Source: Gemmatimonadota bacterium (lineage in GTDB: Bacteria; Gemmatimonadota; Gemmatimonadetes; Gemmatimonadales; Gemmatimonadaceae). Taken from it: a DNA stretch of 64,000 bases. The stretch is taken from assembly GCA_016712265.1 (NCBI GenBank), contig JADJRJ010000028.1:1116001-1180000 (forward strand). The letters are read 5' to 3'. Position 1 is the first letter of the stretch. Each line of letters begins with the position of its first letter. This document shows, one piece after another, positions 9,808 to 18,790 of this stretch. A program made the translations under genes and the position numbers. The notes below the pieces were generated by a model. That model did not search any database, was not told the DNA's origin, and was given only the letters and a program-made list of their open reading frames with translations.

Positions 9808-12800
9808 TCAGCCTCGCACCGCGAAGTATTTCGCGTCCGGGTGGAAGACGATCATCGCCGCCGTCGACTGCTCGGGCACGAGCTGGAACGCCGAGGTCAG
9901 CGTCATGCCTAACGCATCCTCGGCGGGCAGCAGGCGAAAGACCAGCCCATGGTCGTCCAGGTCGGGGCAGGCGCCATATCCCCACGAGTATCGCTTGCCA
10001 CGCCCGGCGACCAGCCCGGACTCGGCGCGGATGCGGCGGTGTAACCACTCGGCCGTGGCCTCCGCGGCTTCCACGGCGAGGCCGTGGACATAAAAGGCCT
10101 CGCTGTACTGGTTGTCTGCCTGCAGGGCATCAAAACGCGCCGTGGCCGCTTGACCCACCGTTACCACCTGCAGCGCGAGCACGTCCGGCTCGTCGCTCGT
10201 GATATCGCGGAAGTAGTCGGACAGGCAGAGTCGGTCCCGCCCGTCCTGGCGCGGGAAGGTGAAGCGACCGATCTCGCGCAACGCCGCGCCATCTGATTCG
10301 TATGCGGCGGGGTCGTAGACCACCAAGGCGTTGCCCTCGCTGCGCACCGGGAAGTACCCATACACGGCTTGCGGCGTCAGCCATCCGTTTATCCGGGCAT
10401 CGGCCTGCAGGCGAGCCAGGGTCGGCACAAATTCGTCGCGGACCGTGGCGTCGTAGCCTTCACCAGAGCCGCGGGCGCCCCACTGGAGCCTGAACAGCTC
10501 GTCGAGGTCCAGCAGGTCGAACACCTCGTCCAGCGGAATGTCGCGCATCACGCGCGTGCCGAAGAAGGGCACCTTCGCCACGTCCGCGGTCACGACGTCG
10601 CTGCGGCCGGAGTCTGTGCTGCCGCCAAGCTTGTCCTTGCCAACCGTGGCGTGGAGAAAGACGTCCGTCCGGGCCTCGTCGAGGACCTGCGCCACGAACG
10701 CCCCGCGGCGCGTGGCGTCCTGGAGCCGGTCCATCGTCTCCAGTCCCTCAAACGCGTCCTTGCAGTAGAAGACGCCGGGGGCATAGGGCCGCTCGCCGTC
10801 CACAAACAACGCCCGCCGTCCAAAGCGGCGGTTGATGGCCGCCCCGCCGATCAGCACCGGGATGTTCAGGCCGCGCCGGTCGAGTTCCTGCACACAGAGG
10901 GGCATTTGCTTGGACGTGCTGACGAGCAGGGCGCTTAGTCCGACCGCGTCGGCGTCGACCTCGATGGCTTTCTCGATGATCGTGTTGACCGGGACCTGCT
11001 TCCCCAGGTCAAACACGGTATAGCCGTTGTTGGACAGGATGGTGTTGACCAGCGACTTCCCGATGTCATGCACGTCGCCGTAGACCGTGGCCAGGACCAC
11101 CTTGCCCTTGGTGTACCCCTCGGCCTTCTCCAGGAAGCCCTCGAGGTGCTTGACCGCGCGTTTCATGACCTCGGCGCTCTGGAGTACGAAGGGCAGGATC
11201 AACTCACCGGAGCCGAACTTGTCGCCAACCACTTTCATGGCGGGCAGCAGGACTTCGTTCAGCACACGCACCGGGGCCTCGCGCACACCAGCCGCGTCGA
11301 GCGCCGCCTCGATCCCCTCCTTCTTGCGATGGAGGACCATCCAGTGGACGCGCTCGTCCGGACTCATGCCCTCTGTGGGATCCGCCTTCTCCGCGCCGGT
11401 GGCGGTCGAGGCGTCGGACCCGTCGAAGGCACCAATGAAGCGCTGCAGGGCGTCTGGTCGCCGGTTGAAGACGAGGTCGTCGGCGAGTTCGCGCTGGTCG
11501 GTCGTGATCTCGGCGTAGGGGGTGACGTGCGCCGGGTTGACAATCGCGGCATCGAGCCCGGCCTGCACGCAGTGATGCAGGAAGACGGAATTGAGGACGG
11601 CGCGGGCCTCGGGGGCGAGGCCAAAACTCACGTTCGAGACGCCGAGGATCGTGAGCACCCCGGGCAACTCGCGCTTGATCAGCCGGATCCCCTCGATGGT
11701 TTCCTTCGCGCTGTCGATCCACTCGGGGTCGCCGGTGGCCAGAGTGAACGTGAGGGCATCAAAGATGAGGTCCGACGGCGACATGCCGTACTCGTCGACG
11801 ACAAGGGCGTGGATCGCGCGAGCGACTTCGAGCTTGCGCTCGCGCGTGCGCGCCATGCCTACCGGGTCGATGGTGAGGGCGACGAGGGCGGCGCCGTGGG
11901 CGATGGCCAGGGGGACGACACTGTCGATGCGCGCCCGGCCGTTCTCCATGTTGATGGAGTTGATGATCGCGCGGCCCGGGGTGTGCTCAAGCGCGGCCTG
12001 GATCACGCCGGCCTCGGTCGAATCGATCATCAGGGGCTGCTCGACGCTCATCGAGAGCAGCTTGACCACCTGCGCCATCTGCTCGGCTTCGTCCCCGCGT
12101 TCGGTGAGGGCGACGCAGATGTCGAGGACATGGGCCCCGGAGTCCGCCTGATCGCGCGCCACGTCGAGGATCCCCTCGTAGTCGTCGGCGAGGAGCAGGC
12201 GCTTCACCTTCCGCGAGCCCTGGGAGTTCACCCGTTCGCCCACGAGGAGCGGGGGCGGATCCTGGTGCAGGGTGATGGCGCGCATCGCCGAGGACGCGCG
12301 CGCGACGGTGTGCCGCGGCGGAACGGATGATGCTGTACTGTGGTAGGCCCTAACGCCAAGGGCGTCGACCGCCGCGTTGATGGCGCGCAGGTGTTCGGGG
12401 GACGTCCCGCAGCAACCGCCGACGATCCGGACGCCATACTCCCGGACGAAATCGGCCAGCATCACCGCCATGGGCTCCGGCTCCAGGGGATATACCGCGT
12501 CTCCGGTCCCCGTGTTGAGCGGCAGGCCGGCATTAGGTACGACGGACAGCCAGCGCGTGGAATGGCTGGCGAGGTGACGCACCGGTTCCCGCATGTGCTC
12601 GGGGCCAGTGGAGCAGTTGAGCCCGATCACATCGACGGGCAACGCCTCGAGCGTGGTCATGGCACTCGCGACGTCGGTGCCGAGCAGCATGCGGCCGCTC
12701 GTGTCCAGGGTGACCTGGGCCTGGACGGGGATCCGGAACCCGAGCTCCAGGAACAGCTCGCGGAACCCTGCAATCGCCGCCTTGACCTCGAGGATGTCCT

Positions 12801-13326
12801 GGGCCGTCTCCACCAACAGCACGTCCACGCCGCCTTCGATGAGGGCGGCCGCCTGCGCCTTGTAGTTACTGGCAAGTTCCGCGAACGTCACCTGGCTCAG
12901 CGCGGGGTCGCTGCTGGACGGAAGCATCCCTGTCGGACCGATCGATCCCGCGACGAATCGCGGCCGCTCCGGGGTGGCAAACCGGTCGCAGGCGACGCGC
13001 GCGATTCGGGCTGCTGCCACATTGATCTCGTGCGCCTTTCCCAGCAGCCCCCACTCTTCCAGGCGGCGGGGTGTCGACTGAAAGGTGCATGTCTCGACCA
13101 CATCGGACCCCACCGCGAGGAACGACTCGTGGATCTCGCGAATCACGTCGGGTCGCGTGAGCACCAGGTGGTCGTTGCACCCTTCCAGGCTGGTTCCACC
13201 ATAGTCTTGCGCCGTGAGGGGGTACCGCTGGATGCTGGTCCCCATGGCGCCATCGTATACGAGGACGCCGCGGGCGAGTGCATCGAGGTAATCCGATCGC
13301 AGGGGAAGCTGGTCGAGTCGCGTCAC
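9808..13326 (-). CDS. metH: Cobalamin-dependent methionine synthase
   Basis: The 1172-residue protein transfers the methyl group of methyl-THF to homocysteine through methylcobalamin. Domains in order: homocysteine-binding barrel (VYDGAMGTSIQRY; Zn cysteines in GGCCGTSPEHL near 310), pterin-binding barrel (from about 350; VGERVNSQGSRKVKRLL), cap and Rossmann cobalamin domain with the lower-ligand motif GDVHDIGKSLVNTIL (His753), and the SAM-dependent reactivation domain to the C-terminus. Length is normal. The start is GTG at 13326-13324, just after an intrinsic terminator. A three-codon frame (ATG ACC TCG TGA) precedes and overlaps it, and no strong Shine-Dalgarno is visible. Expression is probably set by the SAM-II-like leader. 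Confidence 0.97.
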   Translation of the reverse strand: MTRLDQLPLRSDYLDALARGVLVYDGAMGTSIQRYPLTAQDYGGTSLEGCNDHLVLTRPDVIREIHESFLAVGSDVVETCTFQSTPRRLEEWGLLGKAHEINVAAARIARVACDRFATPERPRFVAGSIGPTGMLPSSSDPALSQVTFAELASNYKAQAAALIEGGVDVLLVETAQDILEVKAAIAGFRELFLELGFRIPVQAQVTLDTSGRMLLGTDVASAMTTLEALPVDVIGLNCSTGPEHMREPVRHLASHSTRWLSVVPNAGLPLNTGTGDAVYPLEPEPMAVMLADFVREYGVRIVGGCCGTSPEHLRAINAAVDALGVRAYHSTASSVPPRHTVARASSAMRAITLHQDPPPLLVGERVNSQGSRKVKRLLLADDYEGILDVARDQADSGAHVLDICVALTERGDEAEQMAQVVKLLSMSVEQPLMIDSTEAGVIQAALEHTPGRAIINSINMENGRARIDSVVPLAIAHGAALVALTIDPVGMARTRERKLEVARAIHALVVDEYGMSPSDLIFDALTFTLATGDPEWIDSAKETIEGIRLIKRELPGVLTILGVSNVSFGLAPEARAVLNSVFLHHCVQAGLDAAIVNPAHVTPYAEITTDQRELADDLVFNRRPDALQRFIGAFDGSDASTATGAEKADPTEGMSPDERVHWMVLHRKKEGIEAALDAAGVREAPVRVLNEVLLPAMKVVGDKFGSGELILPFVLQSAEVMKRAVKHLEGFLEKAEGYTKGKVVLATVYGDVHDIGKSLVNTILSNNGYTVFDLGKQVPVNTIIEKAIEVDADAVGLSALLVSTSKQMPLCVQELDRRGLNIPVLIGGAAINRRFGRRALFVDGERPYAPGVFYCKDAFEGLETMDRLQDATRRGAFVAQVLDEARTDVFLHATVGKDKLGGSTDSGRSDVVTADVAKVPFFGTRVMRDIPLDEVFDLLDLDELFRLQWGARGSGEGYDATVRDEFVPTLARLQADARINGWLTPQAVYGYFPVRSEGNALVVYDPAAYESDGAALREIGRFTFPRQDGRDRLCLSDYFRDITSDEPDVLALQVVTVGQAATARFDALQADNQYSEAFYVHGLAVEAAEATAEWLHRRIRAESGLVAGRGKRYSWGYGACPDLDDHGLVFRLLPAEDALGMTLTSAFQLVPEQSTAAMIVFHPDAKYFAVRG

Positions 13327-13335
13327 GAGGTCATG

Positions 13336-13367
13336 AAAAAAGAAAGGCCCGGGGCTGGGCGCCGGGC
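13336..13367 (-). terminator. Intrinsic terminator in the metH leader (riboswitch expression platform)
   Basis: On the minus strand, GCCCGG (13367-13362) pairs with CCGGGC (13352-13347) across a nine-base loop, followed by a U-rich run (13345-13336). It ends only about ten bases before the metH GTG, so terminated transcripts would lack metH. A terminator here, directly after the aptamer at 13371-13421, is the usual arrangement of a transcriptional OFF switch. Confidence 0.75.
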
Positions 13368-13370
13368 GTG

Positions 13371-13421
13371 GCGGTTTAGCGTTTGTTTAGCGTGGCCGCA
13401 AGTTGCCCTTAAATCGCCACG
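13371..13421 (-). promoter_or_regulatory. SAM-II-class riboswitch aptamer upstream of metH
   Basis: Read on the minus strand, a 51-base element shows stem P1 CGUGGC/GCCACG (13421-13416 with 13396-13391), the conserved GAUUUAA directly after the 5' P1 strand (13415-13409), a loop containing GGG and UUGC (13408-13398), an A-rich linker, and GCUAAACC (13380-13373). As I remember the SAM-II pseudoknot, UUGC pairs with GCUAA and the loop pair CC pairs with 3' GG. Here the second pairing is GG with CC, which looks like covariation. Size is that of SAM-II (about 52 bases). SAM-V is a close alternative. Excess SAM would favour the downstream terminator and lower metH expression. Confidence 0.75.
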
Positions 13422-13474
13422 TGATGCCAATTGTCACCGGTAATGATTGTCAGACGAGTCGTCGCGGGCAAGCG

Positions 13475-13768
13475 TCACCCTGAGGCGAGCGCCATCACCC
13501 GGCTTTGGGCCGCCTCGGGCACCTCGACCACCTTGCGGCGCGCCGTCTGCCCCGCGACGAGGCGGATCTCGCGGCGCGGAACGCCGAGGGCGCTGGCGAG
13601 GAGCTCGACCAAGGCATCGTTGGCCGCGCCATCGACCGGCGGGGCCTGCAACCGAACCTTCAGCGCATCCCCATGGCGCCCCAACACCTCGCTCCGGGAA
13701 GCGCGCGGCTGGACGTGCACGGCGAACCGGATGGTCCCGCTGGAACCCCCTGTGAGCGCCAGCGTCAC
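13475..13768 (-). CDS. DUF167 (YggU-family) protein
   Basis: The 97-residue protein matches the small DUF167 fold: RFAVHVQPRASRSEV near the N-terminus, the signature VRLQAPPVDGAANDALVELLA in the middle, and a C-terminal VAGQTARRKVVEV segment. The biochemical role is unknown. The start is GTG at 13768-13766, which overlaps the TGA of the YggT gene (GTGA), a pairing often seen for these two families. It stands between YggT and the metH leader on the same strand, with no terminator before the riboswitch. Confidence 0.88.
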   Translation of the reverse strand: MTLALTGGSSGTIRFAVHVQPRASRSEVLGRHGDALKVRLQAPPVDGAANDALVELLASALGVPRREIRLVAGQTARRKVVEVPEAAQSRVMALASG

Positions 13769-14358
13769 CCGAGGGCGCCGAAGACCAGGGACTCGAGCAG
13801 GTTGAGCACCAGAAAGGCCACAATCGGGGAGATATCCACCATGCCTAACGTGGGCACGATCCGCCGCAGCGGCGCGAGCAGTGGCTCACTGAGCGAGTAG
13901 GCCCACCGGATCCACCGGGAGTACGGCGACACCTGAAACCAGGTGGAAGCCACGCGAACGATCAGCGCCAGTCGCAGGATCTGGAACGACCACCGCAGGG
14001 CGACCACGGCAAAGCCGCCAGCCCCGCCACGTGCGGCCAGCGCCGCGAACGCCACCTGCCCGCGCAGAAAATCGAGCAGGGACAGCACGACCAACCCGCC
14101 GAGCACCACGAACACCAACGCCCACCACGGCGCCGACGTGGGATTGCCCCCTGCGCGAACCACCATCCGTTCGATTGGCTTGAAGCGAGGGTCCACGGTG
14201 TCGCGCACGAAGCGCGCGACCGGCGAAAAGGGACTCAGGCGCCGCGTGCGGACGAGCCAATCGAGCAGGGCCAGGATTCCGACCACGATCGCCGCCCAGA
14301 AGAACGCCGGCCGGAGGAGCGCCAGCACCACGTCGAAGCCCGCAAGCACCTGGTTCAT
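13765..14358 (-). CDS. YggT-family integral membrane protein
   Basis: The 197-residue protein has about four or five hydrophobic segments, and two regions resemble the YggT repeat, the second being FQVSPYSRWIRWAYSLSEPL followed by RRIVPTLGMVDISPIVAFL. YggT proteins are small membrane proteins of unclear function, linked in some bacteria to cell division or osmotic tolerance. I chose the ATG at 14358-14356 (MNQVLAGFDVVLALL), which puts the first TM at the N-terminus. An upstream in-frame start would add twelve residues without family features. It overlaps the DUF167 gene by the GTGA junction. Confidence 0.82.
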   Translation of the reverse strand: MNQVLAGFDVVLALLRPAFFWAAIVVGILALLDWLVRTRRLSPFSPVARFVRDTVDPRFKPIERMVVRAGGNPTSAPWWALVFVVLGGLVVLSLLDFLRGQVAFAALAARGGAGGFAVVALRWSFQILRLALIVRVASTWFQVSPYSRWIRWAYSLSEPLLAPLRRIVPTLGMVDISPIVAFLVLNLLESLVFGALG

Positions 14359-14409
14359 GACGTTCAGTCTGACGTCGCCGCCGACGAGGCACAAGGCACG
14401 TGCGTGCTC

Positions 14410-15954
14410 TTACCGGCCGAGGAACAGGCGAATTGCTGGCCAGAGGCCGCGCAGTCGACCGAACAGGCTGGGGGCGTGGGCGAGGCCCAAGTACTGCTCG
14501 AATGCGTGCGACCGGTCGGCGGGATACGGAAACCACCACGGCTGCCCGGCCCATGGCACCACGTCATCGACCATCGTGCGGGTGCGCACGGCCTCGAAGA
14601 GCCCCGCCGTCCCGTGGGATCGTCCGCTGCCACTGAGGCCGACGCCGCCATGGCTCACCTCCGCCACCCCGGCGACCAGTGCTACGTCGTTGATCGCCAC
14701 CGTGCCCGCACGCAGCCTGGTGGCCACCGTTCGGGCGTGCCTTCGCGACCGACTCCACACGCTGGCGCTCAGGCCGAAGGGCGAGGCATTCGCGAGTGCC
14801 ACGGCCTCGTCATCGCTGGCCGTGACGACGACGGGGAGCACGGGCCCGAAGACCTCCTCGGAGAGGCTGCGCGACCCCATGGGCACGTTCGTGAGGATTG
14901 CGGGCGAAACCAGCGGCGCGTCGGTGGCCCCGTGGGGTCGTTCGACCGTCGCGCCGAGCTCCCCTTCGACCCTGATCAGCTCCTCGATATGCGCCGCCGC
15001 CGCGCGATGGATGACCGGGCCTACCTCCCAGTGCGCGTCGCCTGGCGTCCGCATACGGAGACGCCCCACTTCCTCCCGCAGCGCGGCAAGGAACGGTGCA
15101 GCCACGCTTGCGTGCACGAATACCCGCTTCGCCGCGACACAGGTCTGGCCGGCGTTGGCGAACCGTCCCCACGCGATCCCGCGGGCGGCGAGACGGAGGT
15201 TCGCGTCTGCCAGGACCAGCGCGGGGTCGCTGCCCCCCAACTCCAGGGAGCAGGGCACGAGGTGTTCGGCGCATCGCCCAGCGACGACGCGTCCCGCGCG
15301 CACGGATCCGGTGAAGAAGACCTTGTCCACCCCGCCCGTGACCAGCGCGTCGCCGACGTCCGCGCCCCCGTGAACGATCGCGCACACCGCGTCCGGAATT
15401 CCCGCCTCGCGCAATGCCGCATGCACCAGGGACGCGGTCCCCACCGTGAGCTCGGACGGCTTGTGGACCACCGCGTTGCCGGCAGCGAGGAGCGGAGCGA
15501 GCTGCCCCACGGGGAGCATGAACGGGTAGTTCCACGGGGAGACCATCGCCACCGTCCCCCACGGCTCGAAGGTCGTGGTAAGCTGCTTGCGCACGAGGGC
15601 GAGCGTGGACGAGCGATGCGAGCGCGGCTGCAGGAGTCCGGTAGTGTGCCGAACGTAGAACCGGATGAGATCGAGTCCGGTCGCCAGCTCGGCTGCGAGC
15701 ACTTCCGCCTCGGGCTTTCCGGTCTCGCGACGCACCATCTGCGCAACGGCCCGTCGTTCGCGGTACAGCACGGCCCGCCAGCGATCGAGTCGCCGCAAAC
15801 GCTCCTCGACCGGCAGGGCGGCCCACGCGACCTGCGCCGCGCGCGCGCGGCACACGGCCAGGGCGACGTCGTCGCGGGAGGATGCCGGTACCGACGCCAC
15901 GAGCTCCCCCGTGAACGGGTCATGGGTCTCGATGGTGCGCCCGACGCCGGTCAT
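14410..15954 (-). CDS. NAD(P)-dependent aldehyde dehydrogenase family protein
   Basis: The 514-residue enzyme oxidises an aldehyde to the acid. Visible motifs: Rossmann region WGTVAMVSPWNYPFMLPVGQ, catalytic Glu in PCSLELGGSDPALVL, catalytic Cys in FANAGQTCVAAKRVFVH, and EEVFGPVLPVVV near the C-terminus. Length and motif order fit the succinate-semialdehyde/benzaldehyde dehydrogenase groups, but substrate cannot be read from the sequence. Its ATG overlaps the TGA of the VanZ-like gene (15951-15954). A C-terminal stretch after about 480 is hydrophobic and basic, possibly a membrane-associating tail. Confidence 0.9.
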   Translation of the reverse strand: MTGVGRTIETHDPFTGELVASVPASSRDDVALAVCRARAAQVAWAALPVEERLRRLDRWRAVLYRERRAVAQMVRRETGKPEAEVLAAELATGLDLIRFYVRHTTGLLQPRSHRSSTLALVRKQLTTTFEPWGTVAMVSPWNYPFMLPVGQLAPLLAAGNAVVHKPSELTVGTASLVHAALREAGIPDAVCAIVHGGADVGDALVTGGVDKVFFTGSVRAGRVVAGRCAEHLVPCSLELGGSDPALVLADANLRLAARGIAWGRFANAGQTCVAAKRVFVHASVAAPFLAALREEVGRLRMRTPGDAHWEVGPVIHRAAAAHIEELIRVEGELGATVERPHGATDAPLVSPAILTNVPMGSRSLSEEVFGPVLPVVVTASDDEAVALANASPFGLSASVWSRSRRHARTVATRLRAGTVAINDVALVAGVAEVSHGGVGLSGSGRSHGTAGLFEAVRTRTMVDDVVPWAGQPWWFPYPADRSHAFEQYLGLAHAPSLFGRLRGLWPAIRLFLGR

Positions 15955-17147
15955 GGGCGCCCGGAACGAGCGGCGAGCCAGAATCCCGAGAGGCTGCCCG
16001 CGGCCGCGCCGGTCACCTCACCCAGTCCCCCAGGTGCAATGCCAGCGATCAGCGGCACGGCACCAAGGATCACCCCGGAGAGCCCCGCGGCCACCCACCA
16101 CGGGGCGCGCAACCTTGCACGTCGGGAGTAGAACGCGACTGGGAGGAGCAGTGAGGCCAGGAACCCGGTGGCCATGAGCGTCTCGAACTGTCCATACTGC
16201 ACCTCAAACGGTGCCAGGGTGTGCCAGAACCGGCCGAGGGTCACGCGATGCACGGTGGCGCGCTGTGCGCTGAGGGCGACGGCGCTGCTGCGGGCATTCA
16301 CGCGAAAGGTGGTCGCGCTTGTGTCCGCAAAGGCGCCGTCGAGGACAAAGGTTGGCGAGCGCAGGGCGAGTCTCGATGCGTTGCGACGACTCCGAAACAC
16401 CAGCGCGTTGCCGCGCTGGACGATCTGGGCCTGTTCGCCCAGCGGATTCGCGAGTCGGGCCAGTAGGACTGGGTCCGCTGCGCGAGTGTTTGGGCGGTCG
16501 AGGACTCCTTCGAGATCCACTTCTCCTCGCGCGTATGGCGGCGGGCGATCTGTTGGGTCAACGGCGACACCGTTGGGGAGCGGCACGCCAAACAGGCGCA
16601 GCCCCCCAAAGGTCCCGAGGAGCGGGCTGTAACCACCACGAACCGGGGTCCATTGGCTGAAGTAGACGAGGTCGGGGACGGCAGGCCGCAGGCTCCACGA
16701 CGCCACGCCGGCCAGCGCGGTCGCGCCCACGCACCAGCCTGCCACCAACCGAGTGGCCGTTTGAGGGGCGGGGTCTCGCAATGTGCGCTGGTGTGCGGCA
16801 AGCCACCCGCCGATCCACGTGCCGAGTGTGTTGGACAGCAGGTCACCGGCGGATGCGTCGCGTCCGGGAATGAGTTTCCATTGCAGCAACTCGATCATGA
16901 GGGAGAGCGCGAACCCGATCAGCCAGGCGCGGCCGGGTGGATACCCATCCCGGATGAGGGCGATGCCGAGCGGAACAAAGACCACGACGTTCGCGACGAA
17001 GTCGAGCCCACCCAGCGAGCCGCAGATGATGCAGTACCGCTCCAGCGGCTGAGGCGCTCCTGGGGCGGGCCACAATGTGGCCGCGAGCAGTAACGCGGCG
17101 ACAGCGGCGCTCCAGCGAGGCGTGCGTGATGGGGGGGCGTTCTTCAT
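15951..17147 (-). CDS. VanZ-like membrane protein with a lectin-like insert
   Basis: The 398-residue protein has VanZ-type helices at the N-terminus (DFVANVVVFVPLGIALI, then FALSLMIELLQWKLIPGRDAS, where the acidic/polar residues of VanZ lie). A mostly beta, non-membrane region follows (about 165-330), starting at FSQWTPVRGGYSPLLG and looking like a LamG/concanavalin fold. Further TM segments close the protein. VanZ homologues outside vancomycin clusters have no firm function. The start at 17147-17145 places a TM right after a short basic leader; 31 upstream codons are less plausible. It is translationally coupled to the aldehyde dehydrogenase and divergent from the GT-C gene. Confidence 0.75.
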   Translation of the reverse strand: MKNAPPSRTPRWSAAVAALLLAATLWPAPGAPQPLERYCIICGSLGGLDFVANVVVFVPLGIALIRDGYPPGRAWLIGFALSLMIELLQWKLIPGRDASAGDLLSNTLGTWIGGWLAAHQRTLRDPAPQTATRLVAGWCVGATALAGVASWSLRPAVPDLVYFSQWTPVRGGYSPLLGTFGGLRLFGVPLPNGVAVDPTDRPPPYARGEVDLEGVLDRPNTRAADPVLLARLANPLGEQAQIVQRGNALVFRSRRNASRLALRSPTFVLDGAFADTSATTFRVNARSSAVALSAQRATVHRVTLGRFWHTLAPFEVQYGQFETLMATGFLASLLLPVAFYSRRARLRAPWWVAAGLSGVILGAVPLIAGIAPGGLGEVTGAAAGSLSGFWLAARSGRP

Positions 17148-17238
17148 GCCGAGGCTAATGTAAGGCCAGGGCAAGAGCGCCTTCCGGGCGCGGAGCTTGC
17201 TAGCTTGGCCACCGGTGACGGGCCAATGTGACCGCCTC

Positions 17239-17244
17239 AAGGAG
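17239..17244 (+). promoter_or_regulatory. Shine-Dalgarno site that sets the GT-C gene start
   Basis: AAGGAG lies ten bases upstream of the ATG at 17255. This favours the internal methionine (MDRVTVGKG) over the earlier in-frame start at 17228. The divergent region 17148-17254 must also hold the promoters of both flanking genes, but I see no convincing -35/-10 pair. Confidence 0.5.
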
Positions 17245-17254
17245 TCGGGTATTC

Positions 17255-18742
17255 ATGGACAGGGTAACGGTGGGGAAGGGAAGACGCCCGCACGCATGGG
17301 AATGGGCTCTTGTCCTTGCTCCATTTCTCGCGCTGGTGGCGGTCCATTGGAACGACCTGCCTTCGCGGCACGCCGGCGACTATGCGCAGTACCTCTTGCA
17401 TGCCCAGGCACTGGTCGAAGGCCGCCCGTACGACGCGACGGGCTACATCTATAGCCCGTACGCGGCGCTGATCAGTCCCCGGGTACAGCCACCGGGCTGG
17501 CCACTCATCCTCACGCCGGTGGTGGCCCAGTTCGGCGTGGGACTGTTGGTACCCAAGATCCTGGTGACGCTCGCTGGGGTGCTTTTTCTCGGCTTCGTCA
17601 TGAAGCGGATGTCACGCGACGAGGACCCGACGTTGCTCGCCGTGGCCATTGGCGGGGCGGGCTTGGCGCTCGAGACCACGTACGCGACCAACTCGCCCCT
17701 TTCGGACCTTCCGTTCTGCGCGATGCTCTGGGGGATCGTGCTGCTGGCGGATTCACCGCGCGCGCTGTCCTGGAGTCGTACCGCGCTGATCGGGGCGCTG
17801 ACCGTGTACGCCATCGCCACACGCATCGCCGGCGTTGCGGTATTACCGGCACTTGTGTTGCTGGCCTGGCGACGGCCGCATGACCGGCGTGTGCTGCTCG
17901 GGCTCACCTCGGCGTTTGTCGTGGCCGGAGTGGTGGGGATCCTCGTGGTGGGTCCTGACAAGGTGCCCTTCATGAGTCAGATGTTCCGGTCACCCGAGGT
18001 CATGTGGGGCCGGATCACGGCGTTCGGTGACAAGTATCGGCTGCCGTTCTTCGAGGCGACCATGTATCCGTTCCCCTGGGACCTGGCCAACGACGGATAT
18101 CACGTGCTGGCGATGGGGATGGTTCCGTTCGGGGTGCTCGCCTTCTTCAAGCGCTACGGCCAATCACTGCTTGGCTGCCTGGTGGCGACCTATGCCGTGA
18201 TGATCCTTCTCGCACCCGTGGCGGACGCCCGGTACCTGTGGCCATTCTGGCCGGTGCTGCTGTACTGGGTGGTGGCTGGCCTGCGCACGCTCGTGTCGCG
18301 GCTGCCGCGCGTGGCACCGCAGGCCACTCGTCTTGCCTTGGGGGTGGGATTGGTTGTCATCGTTGGCGGCTTCACGCGCGGTGTGCGGACGCCGTCGCCG
18401 GAGGGACTTCTCACCGATCCGGATGTGCGCGACCTGTTTTCGTGGGTCCGGCGCCATCCGCAGAAAGGGGAACTGCGCGTGATGTTCGTGCGTGCACGCG
18501 TTCTCACGCTGGCCACCGGTGTCCCGGCGATGGGGGTGTTCCGGGCTGACGATGCGCGGATCACCTCCGAGTTGCGCCGTGGGCGCATCACGCATGTCGT
18601 GGTGGGCGACGCAGGTACCGGGCATGTGGGCGCCGCCGCCCTGGAGGCGACGGTGAGGGCGATGCCGTCGGCGTTCCAGCGCGAATACGAGAACGCGTCA
18701 TTCGTGGTGTATCGCGTCGTCGGGGCTGCGCGCGGTTCCTGA
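17255..18742 (+). CDS. GT-C type integral-membrane glycosyltransferase (GT39/ArnT-like)
   Basis: The 495-residue protein has a basic N-terminus, then about eleven hydrophobic segments and a soluble C-terminal region of about 130 residues. The first periplasmic loop has SRHAGDYAQYLLHAQALVEG and then SPYAALISPRVQPPGWPLIL, the layout of polyprenyl-phosphate-sugar dependent GT-C enzymes, with an Asp (in AGDYAQ) where the catalytic acidic residue usually sits. Such enzymes transfer a sugar from a lipid carrier on the outer face of the inner membrane. The acceptor is unknown. It is a single gene between a divergent gene and a hairpin. Confidence 0.72.
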   Translation: MDRVTVGKGRRPHAWEWALVLAPFLALVAVHWNDLPSRHAGDYAQYLLHAQALVEGRPYDATGYIYSPYAALISPRVQPPGWPLILTPVVAQFGVGLLVPKILVTLAGVLFLGFVMKRMSRDEDPTLLAVAIGGAGLALETTYATNSPLSDLPFCAMLWGIVLLADSPRALSWSRTALIGALTVYAIATRIAGVAVLPALVLLAWRRPHDRRVLLGLTSAFVVAGVVGILVVGPDKVPFMSQMFRSPEVMWGRITAFGDKYRLPFFEATMYPFPWDLANDGYHVLAMGMVPFGVLAFFKRYGQSLLGCLVATYAVMILLAPVADARYLWPFWPVLLYWVVAGLRTLVSRLPRVAPQATRLALGVGLVVIVGGFTRGVRTPSPEGLLTDPDVRDLFSWVRRHPQKGELRVMFVRARVLTLATGVPAMGVFRADDARITSELRRGRITHVVVGDAGTGHVGAAALEATVRAMPSAFQREYENASFVVYRVVGAARGS

Positions 18743-18765
18743 CGACTGCCTGACGAGTGCACGGC

Positions 18766-18790
18766 GTGTGCGGCACTTTGTGCCGCACAC
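18766..18790 (+). terminator. Perfect 11-bp hairpin after the GT-C gene
   Basis: GTGTGCGGCAC (18766-18776) and GTGCCGCACAC (18780-18790) are exact reverse complements around a TTT loop. There is no U-tract after it, so it may be a Rho-assisted terminator or an RNA 3'-end stabiliser, not a classical terminator. The rest of 18743-19061 holds no gene or other motif that I can recognise; it probably contains the promoter for the riboswitch transcript. Confidence 0.5.
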
